The notes beneath the pieces are model-generated. The model ran no database searches and had not been told where the DNA came from. It saw nothing but the letters and a program-made list of their open reading frames with translations. The position numbers and the translations under genes were made by a program. A stretch of DNA of 64,000 nucleotides, from assembly GCF_008704495.1 (NCBI RefSeq), contig NZ_CP023699.1:3410001-3474000 (forward strand), read 5' to 3'. The number at the start of each line of letters is the position of its first letter. Positions within the stretch are counted from its first letter, which is position 1. This stretch comes from Streptomyces kanamyceticus. Its GTDB lineage: Bacteria > Actinomycetota > Actinomycetes > Streptomycetales > Streptomycetaceae. Positions 43,709-55,150 of this stretch are shown here, piece by piece.

Positions 43709-44250
43709 CGGGCGCTCTCCATCGACTGGCGCAGTTCGCTGCGGAGTTCGGGAGTGAGGACGTGCCCGGCGCGGCCGACGAACAGCGCCATGTGGTACGC
43801 CACGACGCTCATGTCGCAGTCCGGGGTGGCGTGCACACCGAGCAGCGAGCCGTCACTGATCGACATGACGAAGAGGCTGCCCTCCTCCATCGCGACGACG
43901 GTCTGCTTGACCGCGCCGCCGTCCATCAGCTTGGCGGCGCCGATGGTGAGCGAACCGAGGCCCGACACGATGGTGGCCAGGTCGGCGCTCGAACCCTTGG
44001 GGCCTTTGGGGTTCGCCGCGGGGCGCCCCTCGGCGTTGCGCTCGGGGTCGGAGGACAGCAGCAGGAGACCGTCGGAGGAGACCACCGCGACGGAGAGCAG
44101 GCCCGGCACCTCCTCGACGAGGTTGGTGAGCAGCCAGTGCAGGTTGCGGGCTTCGCTGCTGAGTCCGTACGCGGACGGGTCCTTCGTGGTGGATGCGCCG
44201 GTGGCACCGGCTTCGGCGGAAGAACTGGGCGTGCGCATGGGCGCAGTCAA
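43705..44250 (-). CDS. Conservon roadblock/LC7 protein (CvnB-like)
   Basis: 181 residues. After a 30-residue Ser/Ala-rich leader, the roadblock/LC7 domain runs NLHWLLTNLVEEVPGLLSVAVVSSDGLLLLSSD, ADLATIVSGLGSLTIGAAKLMDGG, VVAMEEGSLFVMSISDGSLLGV. It is a probable GTPase-activating partner of the conservon GTPase, as MglB is for MglA. ATGA overlap with the kinase gene. Confidence 0.93.
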   Translation of the reverse strand: MTAPMRTPSSSAEAGATGASTTKDPSAYGLSSEARNLHWLLTNLVEEVPGLLSVAVVSSDGLLLLSSDPERNAEGRPAANPKGPKGSSADLATIVSGLGSLTIGAAKLMDGGAVKQTVVAMEEGSLFVMSISDGSLLGVHATPDCDMSVVAYHMALFVGRAGHVLTPELRSELRQSMESAR

Positions 44251-47186
44251 CTGCTTGCCTCCTCGACTGAATCCCCCATTACGTCTGCGGCTTCTGCGTT
44301 CTTTTCGTTACCTTGCGGCGCTTCGTCACCTTGCGGCGCTTCGTCGCCTTGTCCCGCGATCTCGGCCTCCACGTCCCGCCGGCCGCTCAGCGCGCCCTGG
44401 TGGAAGCCGCCGAGCCTGCGGCGGAGCGCCTCCGCGTCCACGGATCCCCGCACCTTGGGCGCGGCGGGCGCGGGCGCGGTGATCTTCGGCGTCCGCTTGG
44501 GCAGCCCCTTGTCGGTGACGCGCTCCCACTTGGGAGACTCCTCCTCGGGCTCCTGCCGTGGGCGGGCGGGCACAGCCCCCGGTTCCGGCTCAGCGGACGA
44601 CGGCGGAGGCACGAGCTCCATGGTCGTTTCCGACGTAGGAGCAGGCTCGGGATCAGGCGACGGCGCAGGCTCCGGAGCCAGCTCAGGCAGCGCCGACTGC
44701 ACCGTCCGCTCCGCCGCGGCGATCAGCGGATCCTCCCCGCCGGTGGTCAACCGCCCGGGCAGGACATTGGAGTTGGCCTCGGCCGCGGAGCCGGGCAGGT
44801 GCGTCAGGGACTCGCCCGCACGCGGCGCCGCGACCACGGCGGGCGACGGAGCGGGCGCGAGGATCGCCTTGGGCAGCACCACGACCGCCGCGACGCCCCC
44901 CTGCTTCTGGTCCCGCAGCCGCACCCGCGCCCCGTGCCGCGCCGCGAGCCTGGCGACCACGTAGAGGCCGAGGCCGAGGCCGTCCCCGCCCTCCTGGTCG
45001 TACGCGGCGTCCGGGTCGAAGTCGGCCAGGCGCGCGTTCAGTTCGCGCATCCGGTCCTGGGTGACGCCGATGCCCTCGTCCTGGACGGAGAGCATGACCT
45101 CGCCGCTCTCCAGGAGCCAGCCGGAGACCTCGACGGAGGCGTCGGGCGGCGAGAACGACGTCGCGTTCTCCAGGAGTTCGGCGGTGAGGTGGCTGATGTC
45201 GTCCGCCGCGAAGCCCGCGACGTGCGCGTGCGGCGGCAGCGTGGCGATGCGGACGCGCTCGTACCGCTCGATCTCGGAGACGGCGGCGCGCACCACGTCG
45301 ACCAGCGGGACCGCGCCCGGGTGCTGGTGTCCGTGGTCGGCACCGGCGAGGACCAGGAGGTTCTCGCTGTGCCTGCGCATGACCGTGGCGAAGTGGTCGA
45401 GCTTGAAGAGCGTGGCGAGCCGGTCGGGGTCCTGCTCGCGGTCCTCCAGGTTCTCGATGACGGCGAGCTGGCGCTCCACCAGACCGAGCGTGCGCAGCGC
45501 CAGGTTCACGAACGTGCCGTGGATGGACTGGCGCACCCGCTGCAAGTGGACGGAGGCCTCGGCGAGTTCGGCCCGCAGGGCCTCGCGCTCGTCGGCCATG
45601 GACTCGCGCCTGCCGATGAGGTGCTTGCGGTCGGCTTCGAGCGTGGTGACGCGCTCGTGCAGCGCGGCCGCGTGCCCGTGCAGGGCGTTGACGGAGCGTA
45701 CGACCTGGGCGAACTCGTCGTCGCGGCCGGTGAAGCGGATCGGCTCCTGCGGCGCGGGCTCGGTGGCGAGGCGGGCGGAGCCCAGGCGCAGCACGGCGAG
45801 CGGGCGGGTCAGCGAGCGGGCCGCCGCCATCGAGACGCCGACCGCGACGAGGAGGCAGACGCCGACGAGCGCGACGCGGATCTCCAGCTCGGTGACCTCG
45901 TCGTCGCGCAGCTGGGCGAGCTGCTTGGTGCGCGCGACGCCGAGGGCTGACTCGGTGCCGCGCATCGTCTCGATCCGGGCGGAGAGCGCGGCGTCGACCT
46001 TCTTGCGGTCGTAGCCCCGCTCGGCGGTGGAGAGCGTGGGCTCGTCGGTGAGGCGGGCCAGGTACTTCTCCGCGGTGCCGACCTCGGAGCCGGTGACCGT
46101 CGATTCGTACGTCGCGCGGGCGGAGTCGCCCGCCGTGTCGCTGAAGTCGGCGAGCGCGGCCAGCTCGCGGACGTGGGCCTGCTGGGCGGCGGCGCTGAGC
46201 TCGTCGCGGCGCTTGCCGTCGGCCGGGGAGTCCTCGGTGCCGGTGGTGGGCAGTCCTGTGACCGGGTCGACGGACGACGTGGACGTGGTGCCGGGCACGG
46301 CGAGCGCGGCGAGCAGCAGGCCGCGGGCGGCGGCGGCCTGCTCGACGGCGTGGTCGAGGTCGGCGAGGGCGAGGGCGCCCTTGTTGGCCTCGGGGGGCAG
46401 CCGCTCGGCCAGTTCGCGGGTGAGTCCGTGGAGTTCGGCGATGACCTTCGTGTACGCCTCGTGCGTTTCGAGAGCGGTGCTCTTGCCGGTGAGCGCCTCT
46501 CTCCGGACGGCCCCGATGTCGGCGAGGTCGGCGCGCAGCCCGGCGGGCGCGTCGGCGTCGCGCAGCTCGTCGATCTGCCGGTCGACGCGGGCGCTGCGGC
46601 TCTTGGAGAGGCCCTTGCCCTGGGAGCGGCCCGCGGCGATGAAGGAGGTGACCTCGTCGCGCTCGTCGGCCAGCGAATGGCCGAGGGAGACCGCCTGCTG
46701 GGTCCGCTCGGCGAGCGTCACCAGGCTCTGCGCGTCGTTCAGTTGACCGGAGGCGGCGACGATGGCGGGTGCGCCCGCTCCGACGATGGCGGCGGCCACC
46801 ACGGCCACGGCGACCATCAGCCGATTGCGTACGCGCGCGGTGGGCGCCTTGGTGACGTGCGGCGCGGGGGCGAAGGAGGCCGCCACGGGGGACGGCTCGG
46901 GCGCGGCGGCGTGATCGGTGGGGGTGCTCGATGACGGCGCGGGCCCTGAGTCGCCCGGGGCGGACGGGGCGGTGGAGGTGGACGGGTCTCCGGCGGCAGA
47001 CGGGTCTCCGGGGGCGGGCGAGGCAGGTCCCGGGGTCGAGGAGGCCGCGGGCGGCGCCGCTGACGGATCCGTGGCGGTGCGCTCCGGCGCACGCTCGGTC
47101 GGGGTGGTCGCGCCCGGCGTGGCCCCTTGGGAGGCCGACTGCTTGCCTTTGCGCCCAGGCCGCATCTTCTGCACCGGTGCTCGCAT
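44247..47186 (-). CDS. Conservon sensor histidine kinase (CvnA-like)
   Basis: 979 residues from ATG 47186. About 150 N-terminal residues are Pro/Ser/Thr-rich and cytoplasmic; TM1 near 165-190 (LMVAVAVVAAAIVGAGAPAI); a large external helical domain of the nitrate/sulphate-sensor type (AERTQQAVSLGHSLADERDE); TM2 near 480 (VALVGVCLLVAVGVSMAAA); HAMP; coiled coil; and a HATPase domain (LLENATSFSPPDASVEV, VQDEGIGV, GLGLGLYVVARLAARHG). As usual for CvnA proteins there is no clear phosphoacceptor His box. The C-terminus is a long Pro/Glu-rich tail with three GDEAPQ-like units (18-bp repeats near 44321-44365). First gene of the conservon. Confidence 0.92.
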   Translation of the reverse strand: MRAPVQKMRPGRKGKQSASQGATPGATTPTERAPERTATDPSAAPPAASSTPGPASPAPGDPSAAGDPSTSTAPSAPGDSGPAPSSSTPTDHAAAPEPSPVAASFAPAPHVTKAPTARVRNRLMVAVAVVAAAIVGAGAPAIVAASGQLNDAQSLVTLAERTQQAVSLGHSLADERDEVTSFIAAGRSQGKGLSKSRSARVDRQIDELRDADAPAGLRADLADIGAVRREALTGKSTALETHEAYTKVIAELHGLTRELAERLPPEANKGALALADLDHAVEQAAAARGLLLAALAVPGTTSTSSVDPVTGLPTTGTEDSPADGKRRDELSAAAQQAHVRELAALADFSDTAGDSARATYESTVTGSEVGTAEKYLARLTDEPTLSTAERGYDRKKVDAALSARIETMRGTESALGVARTKQLAQLRDDEVTELEIRVALVGVCLLVAVGVSMAAARSLTRPLAVLRLGSARLATEPAPQEPIRFTGRDDEFAQVVRSVNALHGHAAALHERVTTLEADRKHLIGRRESMADEREALRAELAEASVHLQRVRQSIHGTFVNLALRTLGLVERQLAVIENLEDREQDPDRLATLFKLDHFATVMRRHSENLLVLAGADHGHQHPGAVPLVDVVRAAVSEIERYERVRIATLPPHAHVAGFAADDISHLTAELLENATSFSPPDASVEVSGWLLESGEVMLSVQDEGIGVTQDRMRELNARLADFDPDAAYDQEGGDGLGLGLYVVARLAARHGARVRLRDQKQGGVAAVVVLPKAILAPAPSPAVVAAPRAGESLTHLPGSAAEANSNVLPGRLTTGGEDPLIAAAERTVQSALPELAPEPAPSPDPEPAPTSETTMELVPPPSSAEPEPGAVPARPRQEPEEESPKWERVTDKGLPKRTPKITAPAPAAPKVRGSVDAEALRRRLGGFHQGALSGRRDVEAEIAGQGDEAPQGDEAPQGNEKNAEAADVMGDSVEEASS

Positions 47187-47545
47187 TCTTGGTTTTTCGT
47201 CTGCCCTCGGGCCCGGGTGACGATCTGTCAACACGAGCGCGCCCCCGGTACGGCTCCCGACCCTTCCAGTGCCGGTGAGTGGCGGTCGGGCATCGCCTGC
47301 CCGGCCACCCGAAGGAGTGAACATCGGCGGGGAGTTGGCGGGCAAGTCCCGGTCGGCGGGGTCGCGGGCCCGCGCGGTGTGCCGGTTGGACGTCTCCCAC
47401 AGGCTTTGGCAGGATGCGCCGCCACACCCCGGCGGAGGTGATCATTCCGGCCGAATTCAGGCGCGCCTTCCGCTGGTACGGGCCATTCATCCACCCCTTT
47501 GCGGCTTCTGGTGGGCCTTGTGAAGGGGTCGTGCAGACTGGCCGG
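47187..47545 (+). promoter_or_regulatory. Divergent control region between conservon and PP2C-like gene
   Basis: 359 bp without a supported gene. On the + strand TTGGAC and CAGGAT are 18 bp apart (about 47389-47418), a plausible promoter. Closer to the next gene, CAGACT (47535-47540) ends five bases before the ATG at 47546, the spacing of leaderless Streptomyces promoters. I see no clear conservon promoter on the - strand. Confidence 0.4.
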
Positions 47546-48391
47546 ATGCGTATCGAACTCGCCACCGAACCCGGCGACCCCACGCGCCCCAACGAGGACT
47601 ACGCGTCGGTCGCGCTACCCGCTTCCGGACAGGGCGGATCGCTCGTCCTCCTCGACGGCGTCACGCCGCCCGAGGGGGCGGTGGGCTGTCTGCATTCCGT
47701 CCCCTGGTTCACCGCGCGACTCGGCGGCGCATTGAGTGAACTGTCCGTTTCACGGCGGGATATGACGCTGCCTGAGATCCTGGCGGAGTCCATCTCGCGT
47801 ACCGCCGACGCCCATAGTTCAACCTGTGACCTTTCTCACCCGCGTACCCCGCAGGCCACCGTGGTCCTGGTGCGCTGGGACGAGGAGCGCGTCGAGCACC
47901 TCGTCCTCTCCGACTCGGCGCTGCTCCTCGCGGGACCCCGCGGCGCGGTGACCGCGATCCTCGACCGGCGCCTGGCCGAGCTGCCGCCCGCGGTCCGCAC
48001 CATGCGCGACCAGGTGCGCGCCCTGCCGCGCGGCTCGGCCGAGCGCGAGGTGGCGGGCCGCGCCTACGCGGCGAAGGTCGAGGCCCTGCGCAACGCGGAG
48101 GACGGCTTCTTCACCGCCGCGGCCGACCCCACGGCCGCCCTGCGCGCGGTCGTCGGCGAGAGCGCGCGGGCCGAGATGACGGCGGTGGCGGCGCTCACCG
48201 ACGGCGCGGGCCGCTGGACCGACACGTTCCACGAGGGCGACTGGACCGAGTGCTTCGCGCTCCTGCGCAAGGAGGGTCCGCAGCATCTGATCGACCGGGT
48301 GCGCGAGTTGGAGACGGCTGACCCGCAGGGTCTCGCCTTCCCGCGCGGGAAGCGGCACGACGACGCGGCGGTGGTGTACGCGGAATTCTGA
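47546..48391 (+). CDS. PP2C-like phosphatase-fold protein
   Basis: 281 residues from ATG 47546. It keeps elements of the PP2C fold: NEDYASVALPASGQGGSLVLLDGVTPPEG in place of the usual NED...VADGMGG, TPQATVVLVRWDEERVEHLVLSDSALLL, and the closing HDDAAVVYAEF with paired Asp. Key acidic residues are therefore present, but the GMGGH signature is altered, so activity is uncertain. A longer frame from 47414 exists, but a leaderless start at 47546 fits the promoter. It diverges from the conservon kinase gene. Confidence 0.78.
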   Translation: MRIELATEPGDPTRPNEDYASVALPASGQGGSLVLLDGVTPPEGAVGCLHSVPWFTARLGGALSELSVSRRDMTLPEILAESISRTADAHSSTCDLSHPRTPQATVVLVRWDEERVEHLVLSDSALLLAGPRGAVTAILDRRLAELPPAVRTMRDQVRALPRGSAEREVAGRAYAAKVEALRNAEDGFFTAAADPTAALRAVVGESARAEMTAVAALTDGAGRWTDTFHEGDWTECFALLRKEGPQHLIDRVRELETADPQGLAFPRGKRHDDAAVVYAEF

Positions 48392-48594
48392 TCCAGCTCC
48401 CCACCCTCTCCCACCCTTTCACTCTCTTTCACTCTCTTTCTCTTTCTTCCCCTTTCCCATCTCGGGATCATTTCAACTGAAGCAGAGATAAGGGATTCGG
48501 TGTTGAAATTCCGAACCGCGAAAGGGAAGGATCGGCAGCCGAGGGAGCCGCCTGGCCGCGTCCGGCCATGCGCCCACGCACGAGAGGGAATTGA
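48392..48594 (+). other. Intergenic polypyrimidine tract
   Basis: A run of about 65 nearly pure pyrimidines (48396-48460; units such as ctctttcactctctttc) follows the PP2C-like gene. It stands out sharply in this GC-rich chromosome. No hairpin precedes it. GAGAGGG just before 48595 is the ribosome-binding site of the next gene. Confidence 0.8.
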
Positions 48595-49959
48595 ATGTCG
48601 CGCAGGGCAGTCATTTTCGGCGCGGTGCTCGCCGCCGCGCTGGCCGTCACCGGCTGCGGACCGGGCGAGTCGGACAGCGGGGGCGAAGGCGGTGACGGCG
48701 GCGCGGAGTCATCGGCCGTCGACGCCGCGCTGCTCGGCCAGGTGCCCACCGCCAAGGTGAGCGAACTGGCGGGCGCGATGGGAATGTGGACCACGGAAAA
48801 GAACTTCGTGAAGACCGACCTGAAGAAGATTTCCGGATATCCGCTGTCCGGCGGAAAAGCAGAGTGGGAGATACCGCTCGGCGGCGAGGTCTGCTGGTCC
48901 TCGCCGCAGGCCACCTCCGAAGGGCTGATCGCGGTCCTCTTCCGCGACGACAAGGACGACCCCGCGGTCTGCACCGAAGTCGGCCTCGTCGACCTGGACA
49001 AGGGCAAGCTGCTCTGGCGGAAACAGGGCCTCGACACCTACGGCGGCCGCCAGATGTTCGACGAGGTGACCATCGGCGGCGGCACGGTCGCCGCGGCGGG
49101 CACCGGCGGCAGCGCGGGCTGGACGACGGGCGGCAAGCCCCTGTGGTCGCCCGCGAGCACCGACGACGAGAAGTGCCCCGCGGAGGGCTTCGCGGGCGAG
49201 GGCGAGAAGCTGGTCGCGGTGCGCGACTGCGGCGACACCGACCACCCGAAGCTGACCCTGCAGACCATCGACCCGGCGACGCGCGCGGTGAAGTCGGCGT
49301 ACGCGTTCGAGCAGGGCATCGAGCACGCCCACGTGGTCTCCGCCGAGCCGCTGGTGGTCGCCGTCGACGACGGGGACTCCCCCGGCGGCTCCGGCATCAC
49401 CGCGTTCCTGACGATCGACGACGGCGCGGCGCGCGGCAAGCCGCTCGCCACGATCGGCACGAAGGGCGGCAAGTACGGCAAGTACGACGCCGAATGCCCC
49501 AGCACGAACGTCACGGACTGCAGGCAGCTCGCGGTCGACGAGAAGTCGGGGACGCTCTTCCTGCCCACCCGCGATCCAGGGCCCGGTTCCGCCGCCGACA
49601 ACGACGTCGTCGCCTTCGACCTGAAGACCGGCAAGAAGAAGGGCACGGTCCCCGGCACCGCCGCGGGCGCCATGACCCCGGTCGGCGTGGACGGCGGCGG
49701 CAAGGTCGTGGTGTACCAGGACGCGGACATCGTCGGCGAGACGGGCGGCGCGGTCTGGCGGATCGACCCGGCCTCGTACAAGAAGACGAAGGTCATGCAG
49801 AACCCGGGCGCGAGCTACGAGATGGAGAGCCGCTTCGAGACGGACCGGCGCACCCTCTTCGCCGGTGAGCGCCTCTACCTGGGCGCCGACCACGTCAGCG
49901 AGCCCTCCGAGGTCTACAAGAAGAAGCAGCCGCTGGCGGTCGTCTTCGGCGCGAAGTAG
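48595..49959 (+). CDS. Lipoprotein with PQQ-like beta-propeller
   Basis: 454 residues. Signal peptide with lipobox LAVTGC (Cys21), then an acidic Gly-rich linker. The body repeats beta-propeller strands: WEIPLGGEVCWSSPQATSEGLIAVLF, GLVDLDKGKLLWRKQG, VVAFDLKTGKKKGTVPG, VWRIDPASYKKTKV. Similar proteins (e.g. in membrane assembly or as extracellular scaffolds) bind other proteins at the membrane surface. Function unknown. A terminator follows 10 bp after the stop. Confidence 0.82.
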   Translation: MSRRAVIFGAVLAAALAVTGCGPGESDSGGEGGDGGAESSAVDAALLGQVPTAKVSELAGAMGMWTTEKNFVKTDLKKISGYPLSGGKAEWEIPLGGEVCWSSPQATSEGLIAVLFRDDKDDPAVCTEVGLVDLDKGKLLWRKQGLDTYGGRQMFDEVTIGGGTVAAAGTGGSAGWTTGGKPLWSPASTDDEKCPAEGFAGEGEKLVAVRDCGDTDHPKLTLQTIDPATRAVKSAYAFEQGIEHAHVVSAEPLVVAVDDGDSPGGSGITAFLTIDDGAARGKPLATIGTKGGKYGKYDAECPSTNVTDCRQLAVDEKSGTLFLPTRDPGPGSAADNDVVAFDLKTGKKKGTVPGTAAGAMTPVGVDGGGKVVVYQDADIVGETGGAVWRIDPASYKKTKVMQNPGASYEMESRFETDRRTLFAGERLYLGADHVSEPSEVYKKKQPLAVVFGAK

Positions 49960-49968
49960 GCCTGTTCC

Positions 49969-50003
49969 GCGGGCGCCCGGTCGGAAATCGCCCGGGCGCC
50001 CGC
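49969..50003. terminator. Bidirectional terminator
   Basis: GCGGGCGCCCGG (49969-49980) pairs perfectly with CCGGGCGCCCGC (49992-50003) over an 11-base loop. It lies between the convergent lipoprotein and MarR genes. Confidence 0.8.
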
Positions 50004-50008
50004 ACCCC

Positions 50009-50497
50009 TCAGGTGTCCGCGCTCTCGTTCAGCTGACCGAGGAGGCGGGCGAGTTCGGCGACCTCCGCCCGGTCCCAGCCCGCGAGGCGGCGTACGTACT
50101 GGGCGCGGCGGCCCGCGCGCACCGTGCGGAAGCGGGTGCGGCCGTCCGGTGTCAGCTGGATCAGCCAGGCGCGGCCGTCGGCGGGGTCGGGTTCGCGGGC
50201 CACCAGGCCGAGTTCTTCGAGGGCACGCAGTTGACGGCTCATCGTGGCCTTGCCGACGCCGATGTACGCGGCGAGGTCGGTGGCCCGCTGCGGGCCCGAG
50301 TCGTCCAGACAGACGAGCAGGCCGTACGCGGCGGGCTCCAGGTCGGGGTGGACCTGGCGCGCCATCTCGCCGGACGAGGCCCGCGCGCGGCGCATCAGGA
50401 GCGACAACTCCCGTTCGAGGGAGAGGAACTCGCTGTCCACCCCTTGTTCGACGCCGTCGTGCGCCCCGCCCGTCACGCCCTCTTCTGCAGCACCCAT
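50009..50497 (-). CDS. MarR-family transcriptional regulator
   Basis: 162 residues. The MarR winged helix is clear: LEPAAYGLLVCLDDSGPQRATDLAAYIGVGKATMSRQLRALEELGLVAREPDPADGRAWLI in order across residues about 54-115, with dimerisation helices at both ends. The ATG at 50497 follows GAAAG. It diverges from the lysozyme gene across 258 bp and may control it or itself. Confidence 0.92.
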   Translation of the reverse strand: MGAAEEGVTGGAHDGVEQGVDSEFLSLERELSLLMRRARASSGEMARQVHPDLEPAAYGLLVCLDDSGPQRATDLAAYIGVGKATMSRQLRALEELGLVAREPDPADGRAWLIQLTPDGRTRFRTVRAGRRAQYVRRLAGWDRAEVAELARLLGQLNESADT

Positions 50498-50686
50498 GTC
50501 CCGCTTTCCCGATTCTGAAAGTTATCGCCGGATGGCCCGCTCGCCGTGCCCGTCGTGGCAGCGGCCTGACCAGTATTTCGCAAGGTCGGGACGGTGCCGC
50601 CCCGATGGCACCGTCACAGGAGTGGACCAACGGCACAACCCGCGCCCTCTTCCCTCACCCGGGTCTACGTGCGTAGCTTTTCAAGT

Positions 50687-50710
50687 GACATGTTCACACC
50701 ACAGCATGTC
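50687..50710. promoter_or_regulatory. Dyad GACATG-N12-CATGTC upstream of the lysozyme gene
   Basis: A perfect 6-bp inverted repeat in the MarR/lysozyme divergent region. TAGCTT at 50674-50679, just before it, may be a -10 element for the lysozyme gene, in which case the dyad lies at the transcription start. Short dyads can occur by chance. Confidence 0.35.
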
Positions 50711-50755
50711 GACAGGTCCCCACCGAGCACCACCGAGGCCTTCGGAGGCACGAAG

Positions 50756-51589
50756 ATGCCCGTGCACAGACCCGGACCGGCCCGCCGCTCGCGCTTGTCG
50801 CCGGCGGGGGTTCTCCTCGCAGTACTGTCCGCTCTCTCCCTCCTCCTGACGCTCCCCACGGCGGCCCAGGCGGACGACGTCCCCGACCGCGGCACCGCGC
50901 GGCTCGGCCAGGGCGTCATCGAACACGACGGCCAGGGCGGTCGGCCCACCGGCGGTGACGCCGCCCAGACCGAGGGCGTCGACGTCAGCAGCCACCAGGG
51001 CAACGTCGCCTGGCAGACGCTGTGGAACAGCGGCGTGAAGTGGGCCTACGTCAAGGCCACCGAGAGCACCTCGTACAAGAACCCCTACTTCGCCCAGCAG
51101 TACAACGGTTCGTACGGCGTGGGCATGATCCGCGGCGCGTACCACTTCGCGACGCCCGACACCTCCTCCGGCGCCGCCCAGGCCAACTACTTCGCGAGCA
51201 ACGGCGGCGGCTGGTCGCGCGACGGCAGGACGCTGCCCGGCGCGCTCGACATCGAGTGGAACCCGTACGGCGCCGCCTGCTTCGGCAAGTCCCAGTCCGC
51301 GATGGTCAGCTGGATCCGGGACTTCCTGACCACGTACAAGGCGCGCACCGGGCGCGACGCGGTGATCTACACCGCCACCAGCTGGTGGAAGCAGTGCACC
51401 GGCAACTACGGCGGCTTCGGCTCCACCAACCCGCTGTGGATCCCCCGCTACAACACCAGCCCGGGTGAACTCCCGGCGGGCTGGGGCTTCCACACGATGT
51501 GGCAGTACACCTCGTCGGGCCCGACGGTCGGTGACCACAACAAGTTCAACGGCGCCCTGGACAGGGTGGTCGCGCTCGCCAACGGCTGA
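50756..51589 (+). CDS. Secreted GH25 lysozyme (muramidase)
   Basis: 277 residues. Signal peptide (about 1-40, GVLLAVLSALSLLLTLPTAAQA), then a GH25 domain: EGVDVSSHQGNVAWQTLWNSG, WAYVKATESTSYKNPYF, GAYHFATPDTSSGAAQANYF, and the catalytic acid in PGALDIEWNPYG; MWQYTSSGPTVGDHNKFN closes the barrel. It cleaves the beta-1,4 bond of peptidoglycan, like the Streptomyces lysozymes cellosyl/mutanolysin. The ATG at 50756 has GGAGG seven bases upstream, so longer frames are not used. Confidence 0.95.
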   Translation: MPVHRPGPARRSRLSPAGVLLAVLSALSLLLTLPTAAQADDVPDRGTARLGQGVIEHDGQGGRPTGGDAAQTEGVDVSSHQGNVAWQTLWNSGVKWAYVKATESTSYKNPYFAQQYNGSYGVGMIRGAYHFATPDTSSGAAQANYFASNGGGWSRDGRTLPGALDIEWNPYGAACFGKSQSAMVSWIRDFLTTYKARTGRDAVIYTATSWWKQCTGNYGGFGSTNPLWIPRYNTSPGELPAGWGFHTMWQYTSSGPTVGDHNKFNGALDRVVALANG

Positions 51590-51601
51590 GCGTGCGACGG
51601 A

Positions 51602-51631
51602 GCGGCCGCCCCCGGTACCGGGGGCGGCCGC
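51602..51631. terminator. Perfect 30-bp palindromic terminator
   Basis: The 30 bases are a perfect palindrome centred on GGTACC with arms GCGGCCGCCCCC. It sits between the convergent lysozyme and lon genes and can act for both. Confidence 0.85.
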
Positions 51632-51646
51632 TTCCCTCCGCGTCGC

Positions 51647-54091
<2,445 letters not shown>

Positions 54092-54220
54092 GATCTCCCC
54101 TTCGGCACTCAAGTTGAGCTGTATCGACTCAATGCTTATGAGCTTCGGGATGTTCCCCGGGGCGTGTTCGCTCTGAGCGATCAGGAAACCGGTGAGCGGC
54201 GTACGCCCGATAGAGAGGGC

Positions 54221-55150
54221 GTGAGACTGTTCCGCCCCATGGGGGCCGCCCCGGACGACGACGGGGCGCTGCTGCGGTCCGTCGCCGACGAGGACGCGGA
54301 TGCGCTGGCCGCGCTGTACGACCGGCACGCCGGCTGGCTGCACGCGCGGCTCGCACGGCGCTGCGGCGACCCCGACGTCGTACGCGAAGTACTGCAGGAC
54401 ACCTTCATGACCGTGTGGCGCTCGGCCGGTTCGCACCGGGGCCGCGAGGCGGGCGGCTGGCTGTGGGTGATCGCGGCGCGCACAGCCGAGGACGCCCGTG
54501 ATCGCCACCGGCCCCCTGACGGAGACCGCCCCGTCCGCGGAGGAACACGTCGGGCTGGAGTACGCGGACGTGGCCCTGGCCCTCGCCCCGTTCGCGGCGG
54601 CGGCCTGCGCGGCGGCGCTCCTGGTGCACACCGGCGACGGCGTGTGGCGCCCCGATCCGGCGCGGCCGCCCTCGTCTGCGACGACGGCACCCCGCAGGTG
54701 AGCGCGGCGCTGACGGATCTGCGGACGAAGCTGCGCGGGGTGCCGGAGCGGCTGGTCGGCGGGCCCTCGCGGCAGGGGGAAGACAGTCGGTGGGAGCCCG
54801 GCCCCGGCGGTGGGCCCGGCACCACGGGGCGCCTCGCGGACCTGGAGCCCGCCGTCGTGCGCGACCGGCTCGTCGACCCCGCCTCGTACGCGAACGCGGT
54901 GGCCGGTGAGCTGCTGGCCGCGGACTGTCCGGCCCGCGCCACCGAGGGCGCGGACGCGGAGCGGGCGACCGCCGTCAACGACGCGGTGCTCCAGTGGCTC
55001 GCGCCGTCGCCGTCCTTCGCGTACTACGGGCCGCGAGCGGAGCGGCGGTTTCGGCGGATCGAGGCCCTGACGACAGCGGAGCGCACCGCGTACCTGACGG
55101 AGTACTTCGCTGCCGGTCCCTGCGCCCCGAAGGAGGTCCCGTCCCCGTGA
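54221..55150 (+). pseudogene. Decayed ECF-type sigma factor gene (region 2 retained, region 4 lost)
   Basis: The first 90 codons are a good sigma region 2: LLRSVADEDADALAALYDRHAGWLHARLARRCGDPDVVREVLQDTFMTVWRS in order, then GWLWVIAARTAEDARD. After about 54495 this frame turns Arg/Gly-rich (nonsense), while the +1 frame carries the expected linker TAPSAEEHVGLEYADVALAL. That frame then runs LVHTGDGVWRPDPARP to about 54660, where sense returns to the first frame (CDDGTPQVSAALTDLRTKL) and continues to 55150. Sigma region 4 is absent. Two compensating frameshifts plus a deletion or fusion explain this. The last part is translationally coupled (GTGA) to the next gene. Start GTG 54221 or ATG 54239. 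Confidence 0.65.
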
